A DNA stretch of 49,613 nucleotides, from positions 1-49,613 of the forward strand of contig JAADER010000014.1 in assembly GCA_013153275.1 (NCBI GenBank), read 5' to 3'. Shown one piece after another: positions 17,840 through 25,510 of this stretch (its first letter is position 1; each line of letters opens with the position of its first letter). Both the position numbers and the translations under genes were made by a program. The notes beneath the pieces are model-generated. The model did no database searches, was not told where the DNA came from, and saw only the letters and a list, made by a program, of their open reading frames with translations. The stretch comes from Thermoproteota archaeon (GTDB taxonomy: Archaea > Thermoproteota > Thermoprotei > Thermoproteales > Thermocladiaceae).

Positions 17840-18048
17840 CTCTCTGATGCTTCCCCTCTTATTCTGAACGGTACTACAACCGTCTCCGAGCCTTCTAGTA
17901 CTCTTCTTCCGCATTTTGGACATTTTACAGCTATTGTGATCGTTATCTCGACCGAGTCTTTCTCGAGCTTGTCAACATCACAGTCTACGTCGAGATCGTC
18001 CTCATCTATCTCAAACTCGTGATTACAGTTTCTACACTTGAGCTTCAT
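17836..18048 (-). CDS. Small zinc-ribbon protein
   Basis: A 70-aa protein with CRNC near the N-terminus and CPKCG about 35 residues later, a classical treble-clef or zinc-ribbon spacing, separated by a very acidic stretch (EIDEDDLDVDCDVDKLEKD). It overlaps the end of CbiD by 4 bp on the opposite strand and lies 6 bp downstream of the DUF2148 gene, probably in one transcript. No function can be assigned; nucleic-acid or protein binding is typical for such ribbons. Confidence 0.7.
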   Translation of the reverse strand: MKLKCRNCNHEFEIDEDDLDVDCDVDKLEKDSVEITITIAVKCPKCGRRVLEGSETVVVPFRIRGEASES

Positions 18049-18054
18049 ATGTTC

Positions 18055-18639
18055 TTATCCTCTTTTTACCTTTTCTAAGTATTTCTCTAATGGAGGTCTA
18101 TCAAAGTATGGGTTCTTTCCGGCAGCTGCGAGAGGTATCCCAATAACTATGTCTGCATCAATCATCTTTAACCTTCTAGCAGCTACTCCGATGCTGAACA
18201 TCATCCTGTTATCAACATTATGATCAGCAGCAACCTTAACAGCAGAACCAAGAGCTATACCTAGATTGAGAAGCTGCATAGCACATATAGGAGCAAGATA
18301 GCATTTTCCCTCCTTCTTCATGGTCTCCATGCTCTTACAGTCGAATCCACAGGCACCACAGTTAAGACCAATAGGCCTAGCATTCTTAAGACCTATCAGA
18401 ACCACGGCCTGAGACTTCCTCACATTGTCAGCATCCCTAATAAAGAACTTGTAACCAAGCTCCTCAGCGAGCCTCTCCATCTCAGATGCAAGCCTCTCAA
18501 GATCATCACCATAGACTACAGCAGTAACAATATTATCAACACCCTTAGCCTTAGGAGCAGTTCTTGCCGCAACACACATCAACTTAGCAACCTGAAGAAC
18601 ACCATCAAACTCGGCATCCTTACCTTCCACTATAGGCAT
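18055..18639 (-). CDS. DUF2148 ferredoxin-like cysteine protein
   Basis: The 194-aa product matches DUF2148: LQVAKLMCVAARTAPKAKGVDN at the start, AVVLIGLKNARPIGLNCGACGF with a CxxCxxxC cluster, and GKCYLAPICAMQLLNLGIALGSA. The cysteines suggest an iron-sulfur or metal site; the biological role of the family is not established. ATG 18639 is preferred to ATG 18663 because a TATA-like CTTATTAATG is centred 26 bp upstream and would overlap the longer start. Confidence 0.85.
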   Translation of the reverse strand: MPIVEGKDAEFDGVLQVAKLMCVAARTAPKAKGVDNIVTAVVYGDDLERLASEMERLAEELGYKFFIRDADNVRKSQAVVLIGLKNARPIGLNCGACGFDCKSMETMKKEGKCYLAPICAMQLLNLGIALGSAVKVAADHNVDNRMMFSIGVAARRLKMIDADIVIGIPLAAAGKNPYFDRPPLEKYLEKVKRG

Positions 18640-18682
18640 AACTAGAAAACAGATACGTAACACATTAATAAGCTCTATTATC

Positions 18683-19387
18683 TCAACAACAATCAGAATA
18701 TACTAGAAGATCAATTGGAATATCGATAGATTCTGGCAAGCCATCCTTTAAAATAAGGAACACAACGTAGATAGACTTCAATATATATGGAATCTCGAAC
18801 AACATAATATACATACTATCATGAAAATAGAATATTTTCCTAACAAATAACTTATACATACTCCTTAAATGCTCTATGAACTTCTTAACTATTGAGTAAG
18901 CTCTAACAGCACATATAAAGATCCAGATAGTCTCTACACGATCCCTCCAATAGTATTTGCGAGTAAATAGGAAATCGAAAATTAGAAACTTAGTAATAAC
19001 TCTGTGATAGAGAAATAATATAAAGTTATCTATATTCTGAATGTATTTTTCCTCAAGAAATTTACATTCAGTAAGAATGATGTTTTTATCACTTATAAAT
19101 ACGCAGTCTACCTTATTAATATCACCATACGTTTCACGAACATCCTGTAAGATATTCTCAGAAAATGAACGACAATTATCTATTTTAATTCTGGATAAAT
19201 TAATATTTGAACCTGTACGTTCAGTATCTTTCAACAATCTCGATAGGTCTTCGGGGTCCTCAAAAGCCAGCTGGTAGCATTGGTCCGATATTAAATTAAT
19301 ATAGAGATATGAGTTTAGTATTTTAATTATGCATTTAATATCTTTACAGGAACTTTGTAAGATGTTAATAATGTTTTTCTTTTTCAT
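18683..19387 (-). CDS. PD-(D/E)XK nuclease-like partner of the adjacent ATPase
   Basis: The 234-aa protein has no known name to me. In its first half, NKVDCVFISDKNIILTECKF has the order of a PD-(D/E)XK active site: D94 at a strand, then E107-x-K109 on the next strand 13 residues on, with a preceding helix carrying E77 and E85. The second half is hydrophobic and helical. It overlaps the ATPase gene by 23 bp, so the pair is translationally coupled. Codons are visibly more A+T-rich than neighbours. The likely role is the effector of an ATPase-nuclease pair; an inactive structural partner is possible. Confidence 0.5.
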   Translation of the reverse strand: MKKKNIINILQSSCKDIKCIIKILNSYLYINLISDQCYQLAFEDPEDLSRLLKDTERTGSNINLSRIKIDNCRSFSENILQDVRETYGDINKVDCVFISDKNIILTECKFLEEKYIQNIDNFILFLYHRVITKFLIFDFLFTRKYYWRDRVETIWIFICAVRAYSIVKKFIEHLRSMYKLFVRKIFYFHDSMYIMLFEIPYILKSIYVVFLILKDGLPESIDIPIDLLVYSDCC

Positions 19388-20948
19388 TTTTCTCTTTCTC
19401 TAAGATTATTATATCTTCTGTTAGCAACATATTTAATATATCTGACATTGTTGGAATTGTCCTGCTCTTGTAGTCGTACGGTTCTGCTATGAAGCCCCCA
19501 TGTTCTTTGCTCCATTTGAATGATATTAAACTTAGAGATGAGGAAGATAGGGTTGCTAATCTTATAATGTTATATAGTTCCTCTGTTGATATATTACAGC
19601 ATTCTAGGTACTCTCTCCAGATATTACAGAGCTCATCAACAGCTTTCTCATATTTTTGAGGATCTTTCATCTTAAGTTCACCGAGAAATGTTAAGCTATA
19701 AATCCTCTGTATGAGAAAGTCGCTGTGAGTAGTGACTATAATGTTAATTCCAGAGTTGGCTAGTGCTGCAAGAAATAATGCTATAAAAGTCTGTGTCTGA
19801 GGATGACAGTGAAGTTCTGGCTCCTCTATGATAAGAGTCTTAAAACGGGAGCCGATGGAAGGAAGGTATTTTAGTAGTATAACTATCTCAGAGAGCTGTT
19901 GTACAGATGCTGATGCTAGATGAGGTTCTATATCAGTATTAAATCTAAAGTCTCTGAAAACTTCAACACCTTCTTTAACATATATAGAACCACATAATAT
20001 TAATTTCTCGAGAACTCTAACAACATTATAAAGGCCGGATAATCTAGATCTAGCTCTCGAGAGAATAGAGTACATGAGAAATTCCTCAAGATAAAGAGGG
20101 GCTTCAGGAGCCACTTCCGAGATTGTGCTGCGTATTCTAGTGATACTTGGGTAGCATTCTTTCAAAATCTCTCTAAAAATTCTACCATATTCCGTTAATA
20201 TACTTAACTTTCTTGGAGCTGGTATAAACATTATGTCTCCTAGAGTTCTTATTAAATCTTCTAAGATATTTCTTACCAATAGAGTAAACAGTAGTAGCAA
20301 CATAGAGCCGATAGTTTCGCTAACGTTAGTAGTGTTCATATCTGCGTAGATCTTTAGTAATATCTCGTCATCAGCCTTATACACAAAGGCTGCACTGTGC
20401 TCTCCTTTGATAGGGTTAATCTGTATTTTTACTTCTTTAGGTAGCTTAGCGATCTTGGTAGTTATACCTATAGTGTTAGTTTCTCTATTAATGTTAATAT
20501 TAAATTCAATATTTTGATGAAATATTTTTATATTTGATTGGTCGCGATTTGCTGTTACTAACTTCTCGGGTCCTGTTCTGTACGTTCTCTCTATTATTTT
20601 TGTGAAGTTTCTAGAGAATTCGCTACTAATGAACTCTTCAAGTTTCTTTAGAAATTCGTATGGATCTATTGAGATCTCTATATTTTCGATATTCTTGCTA
20701 ACCTGCTCTACTATCTTATTTTTTGCAGATTCTACTAAGGGGGCTAGCCTTTTTCTAATATTGTTCTCAAGTAAGAGATAGCGTGTTCTTTGGACTCTTC
20801 TGAGGGCTTTTATGATGGCGTATATGAGCTCTGTTACGTAAGTCTTTCCGGAAGAGTTCGGTCCTATTAGGATTGTGAGTCTGCTTAGTGGAATTCGGCC
20901 TCTTACTATGGGTCCAAGGTTTTCAATCTCTAGTGTCAGTGATTTCAT
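19365..20948 (-). CDS. AAA_15/AAA_21-type ABC-class ATPase (OLD-like, without TOPRIM)
   Basis: The 527-aa ATPase has Walker A GPNSSGKT (29-36), a signature-like SASVQQLSE (346-353), Walker B TLIIEEPELH (371-380) and the switch histidine TTHSDFL (406-412). This is the ABC/SMC head arrangement of OLD, AriA and related defence ATPases. There is a long helical insert between Walker A and signature (about 55-340). Unlike OLD nucleases no TOPRIM domain follows; the C-terminus is short. The overlapping downstream gene supplies a nuclease-like motif. A TATA box and an inverted repeat precede it, suggesting autonomous control. Confidence 0.85.
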   Translation of the reverse strand: MKSLTLEIENLGPIVRGRIPLSRLTILIGPNSSGKTYVTELIYAIIKALRRVQRTRYLLLENNIRKRLAPLVESAKNKIVEQVSKNIENIEISIDPYEFLKKLEEFISSEFSRNFTKIIERTYRTGPEKLVTANRDQSNIKIFHQNIEFNININRETNTIGITTKIAKLPKEVKIQINPIKGEHSAAFVYKADDEILLKIYADMNTTNVSETIGSMLLLLFTLLVRNILEDLIRTLGDIMFIPAPRKLSILTEYGRIFREILKECYPSITRIRSTISEVAPEAPLYLEEFLMYSILSRARSRLSGLYNVVRVLEKLILCGSIYVKEGVEVFRDFRFNTDIEPHLASASVQQLSEIVILLKYLPSIGSRFKTLIIEEPELHCHPQTQTFIALFLAALANSGINIIVTTHSDFLIQRIYSLTFLGELKMKDPQKYEKAVDELCNIWREYLECCNISTEELYNIIRLATLSSSSLSLISFKWSKEHGGFIAEPYDYKSRTIPTMSDILNMLLTEDIIILEKEKNEKEKHY

Positions 20949-20954
20949 TATCTC

Positions 20955-20969
20955 TAGACTTCTAGTCTA
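20955..20969. promoter_or_regulatory. Inverted repeat at the ATPase transcription start
   Basis: TAGACT-TCT-AGTCTA forms 6-bp inverted arms. The predicted start of transcription (26 bp from the TATA box) falls at about 20966, within it, and the ATG is at 20948. It could be a repressor site or an RNA hairpin in the short leader. Confidence 0.4.
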
Positions 20970-20985
20970 TCTAGGTATGTATCCT

Positions 20986-20997
20986 GGCTTTATAATG
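20986..20997 (-). promoter_or_regulatory. TATA box of the ATPase-nuclease operon
   Basis: On the complement CATTATAAAGCC is centred about 44 bp before the ATPase start codon, giving a leader near 18 nt. The leader is longer than in most genes here, leaving room for the inverted repeat. Confidence 0.55.
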
Positions 20998-21024
20998 TTC
21001 TATGCTTTGTCTCTCTGTTGTTGA

Positions 21025-21642
21025 TTAGAGTCTGAACCTGTATGTCTGTTTTAGTGCTTCAAAGCAGGCTTTGACAAAGTTTATTGTTGTTCTCGTTTCT
21101 CCTTTTGTCCATGTCCAGATGTCTCTTATTCCTGCTAGTCTGAGAATTGACTTTAGAGGATCTGCTGCTACTAGTCCTTTTCCTTTTGGTGCTGGTATGA
21201 GTCTCACCGTCACGCTTCCACACTTTCCTTCTACTCTAAATGGTACGCTGTGAGGCTCGTTGCAGAGGCAGTACCAGGATCCGCATCCTCTTCTTACAGG
21301 TATTATGCTCAGTTTTGCTTCTCTTATGGCCTTCTCTATGGCTACGCTTATCTGTCTTGCCTTGCCTATTCCTACGCCTACATATCCGTCTCCGTTTCCT
21401 ATCACTACTAGCACCTGGAACTGGCTTACCTCTCCGTGTTCTGTCTGTCTCTGCACTATGTTTATGTTCAGGACCTCGTGCTTGAGGTCTGGTAGAAGAT
21501 AATCAACTATCTCCGGCTCTCTTATTGGGAGGTTCATCCTAAATATGTCGTCTATGGACTTGATCTTGCCTTCCTTCACTAGCTTACCGACATACGTCCT
21601 CGGCTCCCACGTCTCTAATGATGGTGCAGTTATTAAGGACAT
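21025..21642 (-). CDS. rps5: 30S ribosomal protein S5 (uS5)
   Basis: Clear archaeal S5: ETWEPRTYVGKLVKEGKI at the start, LVVIGNGDGYVGVGIGKA in the RNA-binding domain, VRRGCGSWYCLCNEPHSVP and APKGKGLVAADPLKSIL in the C-terminal fold. It helps decoding and mRNA entry. I chose ATG 21642 (205 aa) by comparison with crenarchaeal S5; an ATG at 21699 lies too close to the TATA-like element near 21703 to be transcribed. S5 stands alone here, not beside L18, L30 or L15 as in the usual spc operon. Confidence 0.96.
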   Translation of the reverse strand: MSLITAPSLETWEPRTYVGKLVKEGKIKSIDDIFRMNLPIREPEIVDYLLPDLKHEVLNINIVQRQTEHGEVSQFQVLVVIGNGDGYVGVGIGKARQISVAIEKAIREAKLSIIPVRRGCGSWYCLCNEPHSVPFRVEGKCGSVTVRLIPAPKGKGLVAADPLKSILRLAGIRDIWTWTKGETRTTINFVKACFEALKQTYRFRL

Positions 21643-21727
21643 TACATTCGATATGTTGCGACCCCTTCTTAAGCCTTCTCTTATCGATTGAAGAAACATT
21701 TAAAAATCTTGAGCACATACTCTATGA

Positions 21728-21794
21728 GTAGCCCACCCCCAACGCCCAGGTAGCCTGGGTGGATGAGAGGGGCTGGGTTACCCCCGGCGTCATA
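21728..21794. ncRNA. G+C-rich structured RNA candidate, orientation uncertain
   Basis: A sharply G+C-rich island between S5 and RpoH, in A+T-rich intergenic sequence, as found for stable RNAs in hyperthermophiles. On the plus strand GCCCAGG-TAG-CCTGGGT forms a hairpin, flanked by CCCACCCC able to pair with GGGGcTGGG; alternatively ACGCC/GGCGT closes a three-way structure with GGGG/CCCC. TATA-like elements exist for either direction (TTTAAAAAT about 21700-21708 for plus, CTTATTAAG about 21802-21810 for minus). I recognise no tRNA, C/D or SRP features. An H/ACA-type guide or an S5 mRNA leader are possible. Confidence 0.45.
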
Positions 21795-21836
21795 CTAAAA
21801 ATCTTAATAAGAGGAGATATATAACCGATACTCGAC

Positions 21837-22127
21837 ATGTCATCCCGCTCGTCACGATCGAAGTCTAAATCTAGTAAGAAGGAGAAGCTCCTCCTATCTA
21901 AGATAGCAGAGCACGAGCTAGTACCTCGTGCTGAGATAGTGCCGAAAGATGAGGCAAAGAGGATATTGAAACAGATGAATGCTGCACCATGGCAGATACC
22001 GTGGATAAGGGCGAGTGATCCGCTGGTTAGAATCATAGGTGCCAAGCCTGGTGATGTGATAAGGATAATTAGGGACTCTCCAACTGCCGGTAAAGTGATA
22101 GTGTATAGGATAGTTGTTCCAGGGTAA
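21837..22127 (+). CDS. rpoH: DNA-directed RNA polymerase subunit H (Rpb5)
   Basis: The 96-aa product has a Ser/Lys-rich start of about 18 residues and then the Rpb5 C-terminal assembly domain: [32 protein letters not shown]-like [21 protein letters not shown] and [16 protein letters not shown]. It sits in the RNA polymerase jaw. In most archaea rpoH directly precedes rpoB; here it is followed at once by a gene on the other strand, so it has been separated from the rpo operon. ATG preceded by TATA-like TCTTAATAAG about 32 bp upstream. Confidence 0.96.
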   Translation: MSSRSSRSKSKSSKKEKLLLSKIAEHELVPRAEIVPKDEAKRILKQMNAAPWQIPWIRASDPLVRIIGAKPGDVIRIIRDSPTAGKVIVYRIVVPG

Positions 22128-22760
22128 TTACATCTCTATTATTACTCTGACAGGCGAGGCTGAGCATCCTTCGAGCTTTAATGGAAACGCGTAGTATCTT
22201 ACACGCTTGTTCACTATTTTCTCTAGGTTTACCAGGTTCTCTATTATTGGTATGTCTGCTTCGAGAAGTATCTTATGTGCGTCGAATGTTGTGGACTCTG
22301 CTGGGTCTATGCTTGGTGAATCTATTCCTACAAGTTTCGCTCCTATATCTCTAAGGTATTCTGCTGCCTCCTTGTCTATTCCTGGACATCTGGTTATGTA
22401 GTAGTCTGTCTCGTATTTGTCAGCCCACGACGTGTATAGGAATACTGCATCTCCTCTTCTGAAGTCCGTTCTAGATATGGCGTTCTCTACGTCTTCTCTA
22501 GTTATTATGTGTCTATCTCTGACGTCTATTGTGACTGCATGTCCTGTCATCTTCTCTAGCTCTATGAGGTCCACCGTCTTTCCATTCTTTATGAAGTGCG
22601 CTGGAGCGTCCATATGTGTTGATACATGAGTTATCATGTAGATTACTTCTGACTGGAATCCATGTACCTCATGTTTTGACCACTGTATTATACTCACTTT
22701 TGGATATAGGTGGAATATTTTAGTTTTCTCTGAGATCTCTCTGCTTAGGTCTATCAGCAT
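22128..22760 (-). CDS. Cyclase/arylformamidase-family metal hydrolase
   Basis: The 210-aa enzyme belongs to the kynurenine formamidase-like cyclase family (PF04199): IDLSREI at the start, HVSTHMDAPAHF (the HxxxD..H metal site), GHAVTIDVRDR, and GAKLVGIDSPSIDP with ESTTFDAHKILLEADIPIIENL. These enzymes hydrolyse N-formyl or lactam bonds; substrate unknown. The ATG at 22760 is 29 bp from TATA box GCTTATAAATCC; the GTG 9 bp upstream is less likely. Transcribed alone. Confidence 0.88.
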   Translation of the reverse strand: MLIDLSREISEKTKIFHLYPKVSIIQWSKHEVHGFQSEVIYMITHVSTHMDAPAHFIKNGKTVDLIELEKMTGHAVTIDVRDRHIITREDVENAISRTDFRRGDAVFLYTSWADKYETDYYITRCPGIDKEAAEYLRDIGAKLVGIDSPSIDPAESTTFDAHKILLEADIPIIENLVNLEKIVNKRVRYYAFPLKLEGCSASPVRVIIEM

Positions 22761-22850
22761 TGTTATCACCCGGATAAGAATAGGGATTTATAAGCATGTC
22801 TCTGAGGACGATAAGTATATAATGAGGGCACATAGATCTAGCAGTGCTTA

Positions 22851-24269
22851 ATGGTCTTTCGAGAGAAATTACCATCGGACATTGTATCGACATTTAACGA
22901 TGTCATACTCGTTCCAGGATTCACAGAGGTCGAGCCTATAGATGTCGATGTCTCAACATATGTGTCTAGGAACGTGCGCATAAACATTCCAATAGTGTCG
23001 TCGCCAATGGACACGGTGACTGAACATGAGATGGCTATAGCTCTTGCGAGGCTTGGAGGCATAGGTATAGTTCATAGGAACATGACTACCGAGAGACAGC
23101 TTGAGGAGGTTAGGAAGGTAAAGGAGGCACCGCAGTATCCTGTATATTTCTGTTATGTTGAGCCGAGTATAAAGTGTAGGGATGTTCTAAAAATCATGAA
23201 GGAACTCTCTGTAGAGTATCTACCAGTTGTGAGTAGTGGGAGAGTCGTTGGTTTTATTAGGAAGATTGACTGTGTGAAGTATCCTGACGATAGAGTCGTT
23301 GAGCATGCTAGGTCTCCCGTAGTAGCGAGCCTCTATGAGAGACCTGAGGAGCTCCGTAGCATCATGATAGATAACGATGTTGATATTGTAGCGCTTGTAG
23401 ACTCGTCCGAGACGTTTCAGGGAATAGTCACGATATGGGTCCTGGATGAGAACAGGCCTTTTATACCATGCTTAGACGATGAGGGAAGACTTAGGGTTGG
23501 TGCAGCTATATCACCTTTTGATCGTGAGAGGATAAGGAGGTTAGATAAGTACGTTGATGTGCTCGTGCTAGATGTTGCTAATGCAGCTAACCTGAAGATA
23601 GTTGAGTCTCTGAGAGAGATATGTAAGGACGTCTCTGCCGACCTTGTGATAGGTAACGTTGGGACGTACGAGTCAGCTGTCGAGCTGATAAACAGGATCG
23701 AGAGGATAGACGGGTTCCGTGTAGGTATAGCTAGTGGCTCCATATGTAGCACCGGCATCGTTACTGGCGTAGCCGCGCCAACATTATGGGCTACAGCTCA
23801 GGTCGCTGATGCAGCATTGGAATACGGCTTGAAGGTTCCTATCATCGCTGATGGAGGTGTGAAGAGTCCTGGAGATGCTGTCAAGGCTTTTGCGGTAGGT
23901 GCATGGTGTGTCATGCTTGGGAGAGTCCTTGCACAGGCGTATGAGTCTCCTAGCCCTGTGATATCTATTGGCGATAGAAAATACAAGTATTACAGAGGCA
24001 TGGCCAGTGAGGGGGCTAGAACGAGAAGATACGCGGTCGACAGGTACAGTAGGAAGGTCAAAGATATCTCTGAAGGAGTTGAAGGATTGGTGCCCTACAG
24101 AGGCCCGCTCGAGACCATAGTTAAAGAGTTCGTCAGCGGAATACAGGCAGCAATGGGATACATCGGCGTGAGAAACATACAAGAGTGCTGGAGAAAGGCA
24201 CGACTAATGAGGGTATCTAGCATCGGTAGAGGAGAGGTAGAGCCTCACAGCATATTTCTCAAGCTATAA
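22851..24269 (+). CDS. guaB: IMPDH/GMP reductase-family protein with CBS domains
   Basis: A 472-aa TIM barrel with two CBS domains inserted at about 100-200. Catalytic Cys299 lies in GIASGSICSTGIVTGVAAP; the mobile-flap region DRYSRKVKDISEGVEGLVPY and RGMASEGAR match IMP dehydrogenase, which makes XMP for GMP synthesis. The NAD-binding segment is unusual: where IMPDH has D-S-S/A-H-G-H-S, this has LDVANAANL (D241), and the Arg after SICT is missing. GMP reductase activity of the GuaB1 type cannot be excluded. TATA-like AGTATATAAT precedes the ATG by about 33 bp. Confidence 0.85.
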   Translation: MVFREKLPSDIVSTFNDVILVPGFTEVEPIDVDVSTYVSRNVRINIPIVSSPMDTVTEHEMAIALARLGGIGIVHRNMTTERQLEEVRKVKEAPQYPVYFCYVEPSIKCRDVLKIMKELSVEYLPVVSSGRVVGFIRKIDCVKYPDDRVVEHARSPVVASLYERPEELRSIMIDNDVDIVALVDSSETFQGIVTIWVLDENRPFIPCLDDEGRLRVGAAISPFDRERIRRLDKYVDVLVLDVANAANLKIVESLREICKDVSADLVIGNVGTYESAVELINRIERIDGFRVGIASGSICSTGIVTGVAAPTLWATAQVADAALEYGLKVPIIADGGVKSPGDAVKAFAVGAWCVMLGRVLAQAYESPSPVISIGDRKYKYYRGMASEGARTRRYAVDRYSRKVKDISEGVEGLVPYRGPLETIVKEFVSGIQAAMGYIGVRNIQECWRKARLMRVSSIGRGEVEPHSIFLKL

Positions 24270-24352
24270 CCTTAAACTATCTGTTTAGTATCAAGACGGC
24301 GCTCTCAATAAAACATTTATAGTCTCTAGAGCAGTCTCTACTAGACCAGCCG

Positions 24353-25024
24353 ATGATCGATAGAGCAGTAGAGAAACTTAGGAATGGTGATCCGGTACTA
24401 ATATTTGACTTTGAGAACCGTGAATGCGAGGTAGATATGGTGTTCAGAGCAAGCCTAATGAGTCCAGAGAAGGTGAGGCTGATGAGAAGACTTGCCGGAG
24501 GACTTATATGTTTCGTGACAACTTACGACATTGGAAGAAAGCTTGGACTAGATCTTCATACAAGAATGCTTGCTAAGCTTGATGGACTTGGAAGACTCAT
24601 CAAGACTCCTAGATATGGTGACGAGCCAGCATTCTCGATATGGGTTAATCATATCGATGTGAAGACAGGTATAAGAGATATAGATAGGGCATTAACGCTG
24701 AGAGAGCTCTCAAACATTGTGAGACTAGTCGTTAGTGGATGGACAGATATTGCAAGAGAGGAGTTCTACAACAAGTTCTATGCTCCGGGACATGTTCCAA
24801 TACTTCTAGGCAGAGTTGGAGACAGGTGGGGTCACACGGAGCTCTCACTAATATTGTCGAAGATCGCTAATATAGAGCCGGCCCTAGTCATATGTGAGAT
24901 TCTCGGTGATAGCACTGATGTACCTAGCCTAGATGAGTGTAAGAAAATCGCAGAGAGATTAGGCACAGTCCTTATAAGTGGGAGCGAGCTATGTGAGATC
25001 TATCGAAAGGTGGTCAGACAGTGA
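24353..25024 (+). CDS. ribB: 3,4-dihydroxy-2-butanone 4-phosphate synthase
   Basis: RibB converts ribulose 5-phosphate to the four-carbon unit of riboflavin. Visible motifs are FDFENRECEVDMV (the FD..ReGEaD block), RLAGGLICF, HIDVKTGIRDIDRALTL and FYAPGHVPILLGRVGDRWGHTEL, where the PGHV and RxGHTE segments carry catalytic residues. The 223-aa length fits a stand-alone archaeal RibB with a slightly shortened tail. It overlaps RibC by 4 bp, so the two steps flanking lumazine synthesis are co-expressed. TATA-like ACATTTATAG is about 34 bp upstream. Confidence 0.92.
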   Translation: MIDRAVEKLRNGDPVLIFDFENRECEVDMVFRASLMSPEKVRLMRRLAGGLICFVTTYDIGRKLGLDLHTRMLAKLDGLGRLIKTPRYGDEPAFSIWVNHIDVKTGIRDIDRALTLRELSNIVRLVVSGWTDIAREEFYNKFYAPGHVPILLGRVGDRWGHTELSLILSKIANIEPALVICEILGDSTDVPSLDECKKIAERLGTVLISGSELCEIYRKVVRQ

Positions 25025-25509
25025 GGTTAGGCATAGTCGACACTACTTTTGCACGAGTAGACATGGCTAGACATGCTATAGAGGAGATACAGAAGATCGC
25101 TCCCCGGGCTCAGATTCTGAGGATAACGGTTCCTGGGTTTAAGAACACTCCCTGGGCTGCTAGAAAGCTTATCGTAGAACAGGAATGTGATGGAGTTCTC
25201 GTGCTAGGATGGATCGGTAAGACGTTGACGGACAAGATGACCTATGCTGTAGCGTCTATGGGTCTCGTTCTCCTACAGATACAGTATGGGAAACCTATCA
25301 TAGACGTCACTATTCATGAAGATGAGAGTGATGATCCTAAAGAGCTATATAGCATCGCTATTGATAGGGCAAGAAAACATGCTATTAACCTTGTCAGACT
25401 TGTCCGCGGCGAGGATCTTTCAAGGTATGCAGGTAAGGGTCTTAGACAAGGTAGACCAGACGTTGGACCTCTTTTTGAGGACCTTGGAGATAGATACTTA
25501 GAGTGGTAA
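25021..25509 (+). CDS. ribC: Archaeal riboflavin synthase
   Basis: This 162-aa protein is the archaeal type of riboflavin synthase, related to lumazine synthase and not to the bacterial RibE: LGIVDTTFARVDMARHAIEEI, RITVPGFKNTPWAARKLI, DGVLVLGWIGKTLTDK and IDVTIHEDESDDPKEL are characteristic. It dismutates two 6,7-dimethyl-8-ribityllumazine molecules to riboflavin. The GTG start overlaps the RibB stop codon. Confidence 0.95.
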   Translation: MRLGIVDTTFARVDMARHAIEEIQKIAPRAQILRITVPGFKNTPWAARKLIVEQECDGVLVLGWIGKTLTDKMTYAVASMGLVLLQIQYGKPIIDVTIHEDESDDPKELYSIAIDRARKHAINLVRLVRGEDLSRYAGKGLRQGRPDVGPLFEDLGDRYLEW

Positions 25510-25510
25510 C

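Noticed and set aside
21643-21699. N-terminal extension of S5 from ATG 21699
   Set aside because: The TATA-like element is next to that ATG, and S5 proteins of related archaea begin near ATG 21642.
21728-21794. Split or intron-containing tRNA
   Set aside because: The 7-bp helix GCCCAGG/CCTGGGT closes on a 3-nt loop; no anticodon arm or T loop can be built around it.
21722-22045. 107-residue minus-strand ORF opposite RpoH
   Set aside because: It is antisense to a clear rpoH gene and to the structured RNA, with no recognisable protein features.
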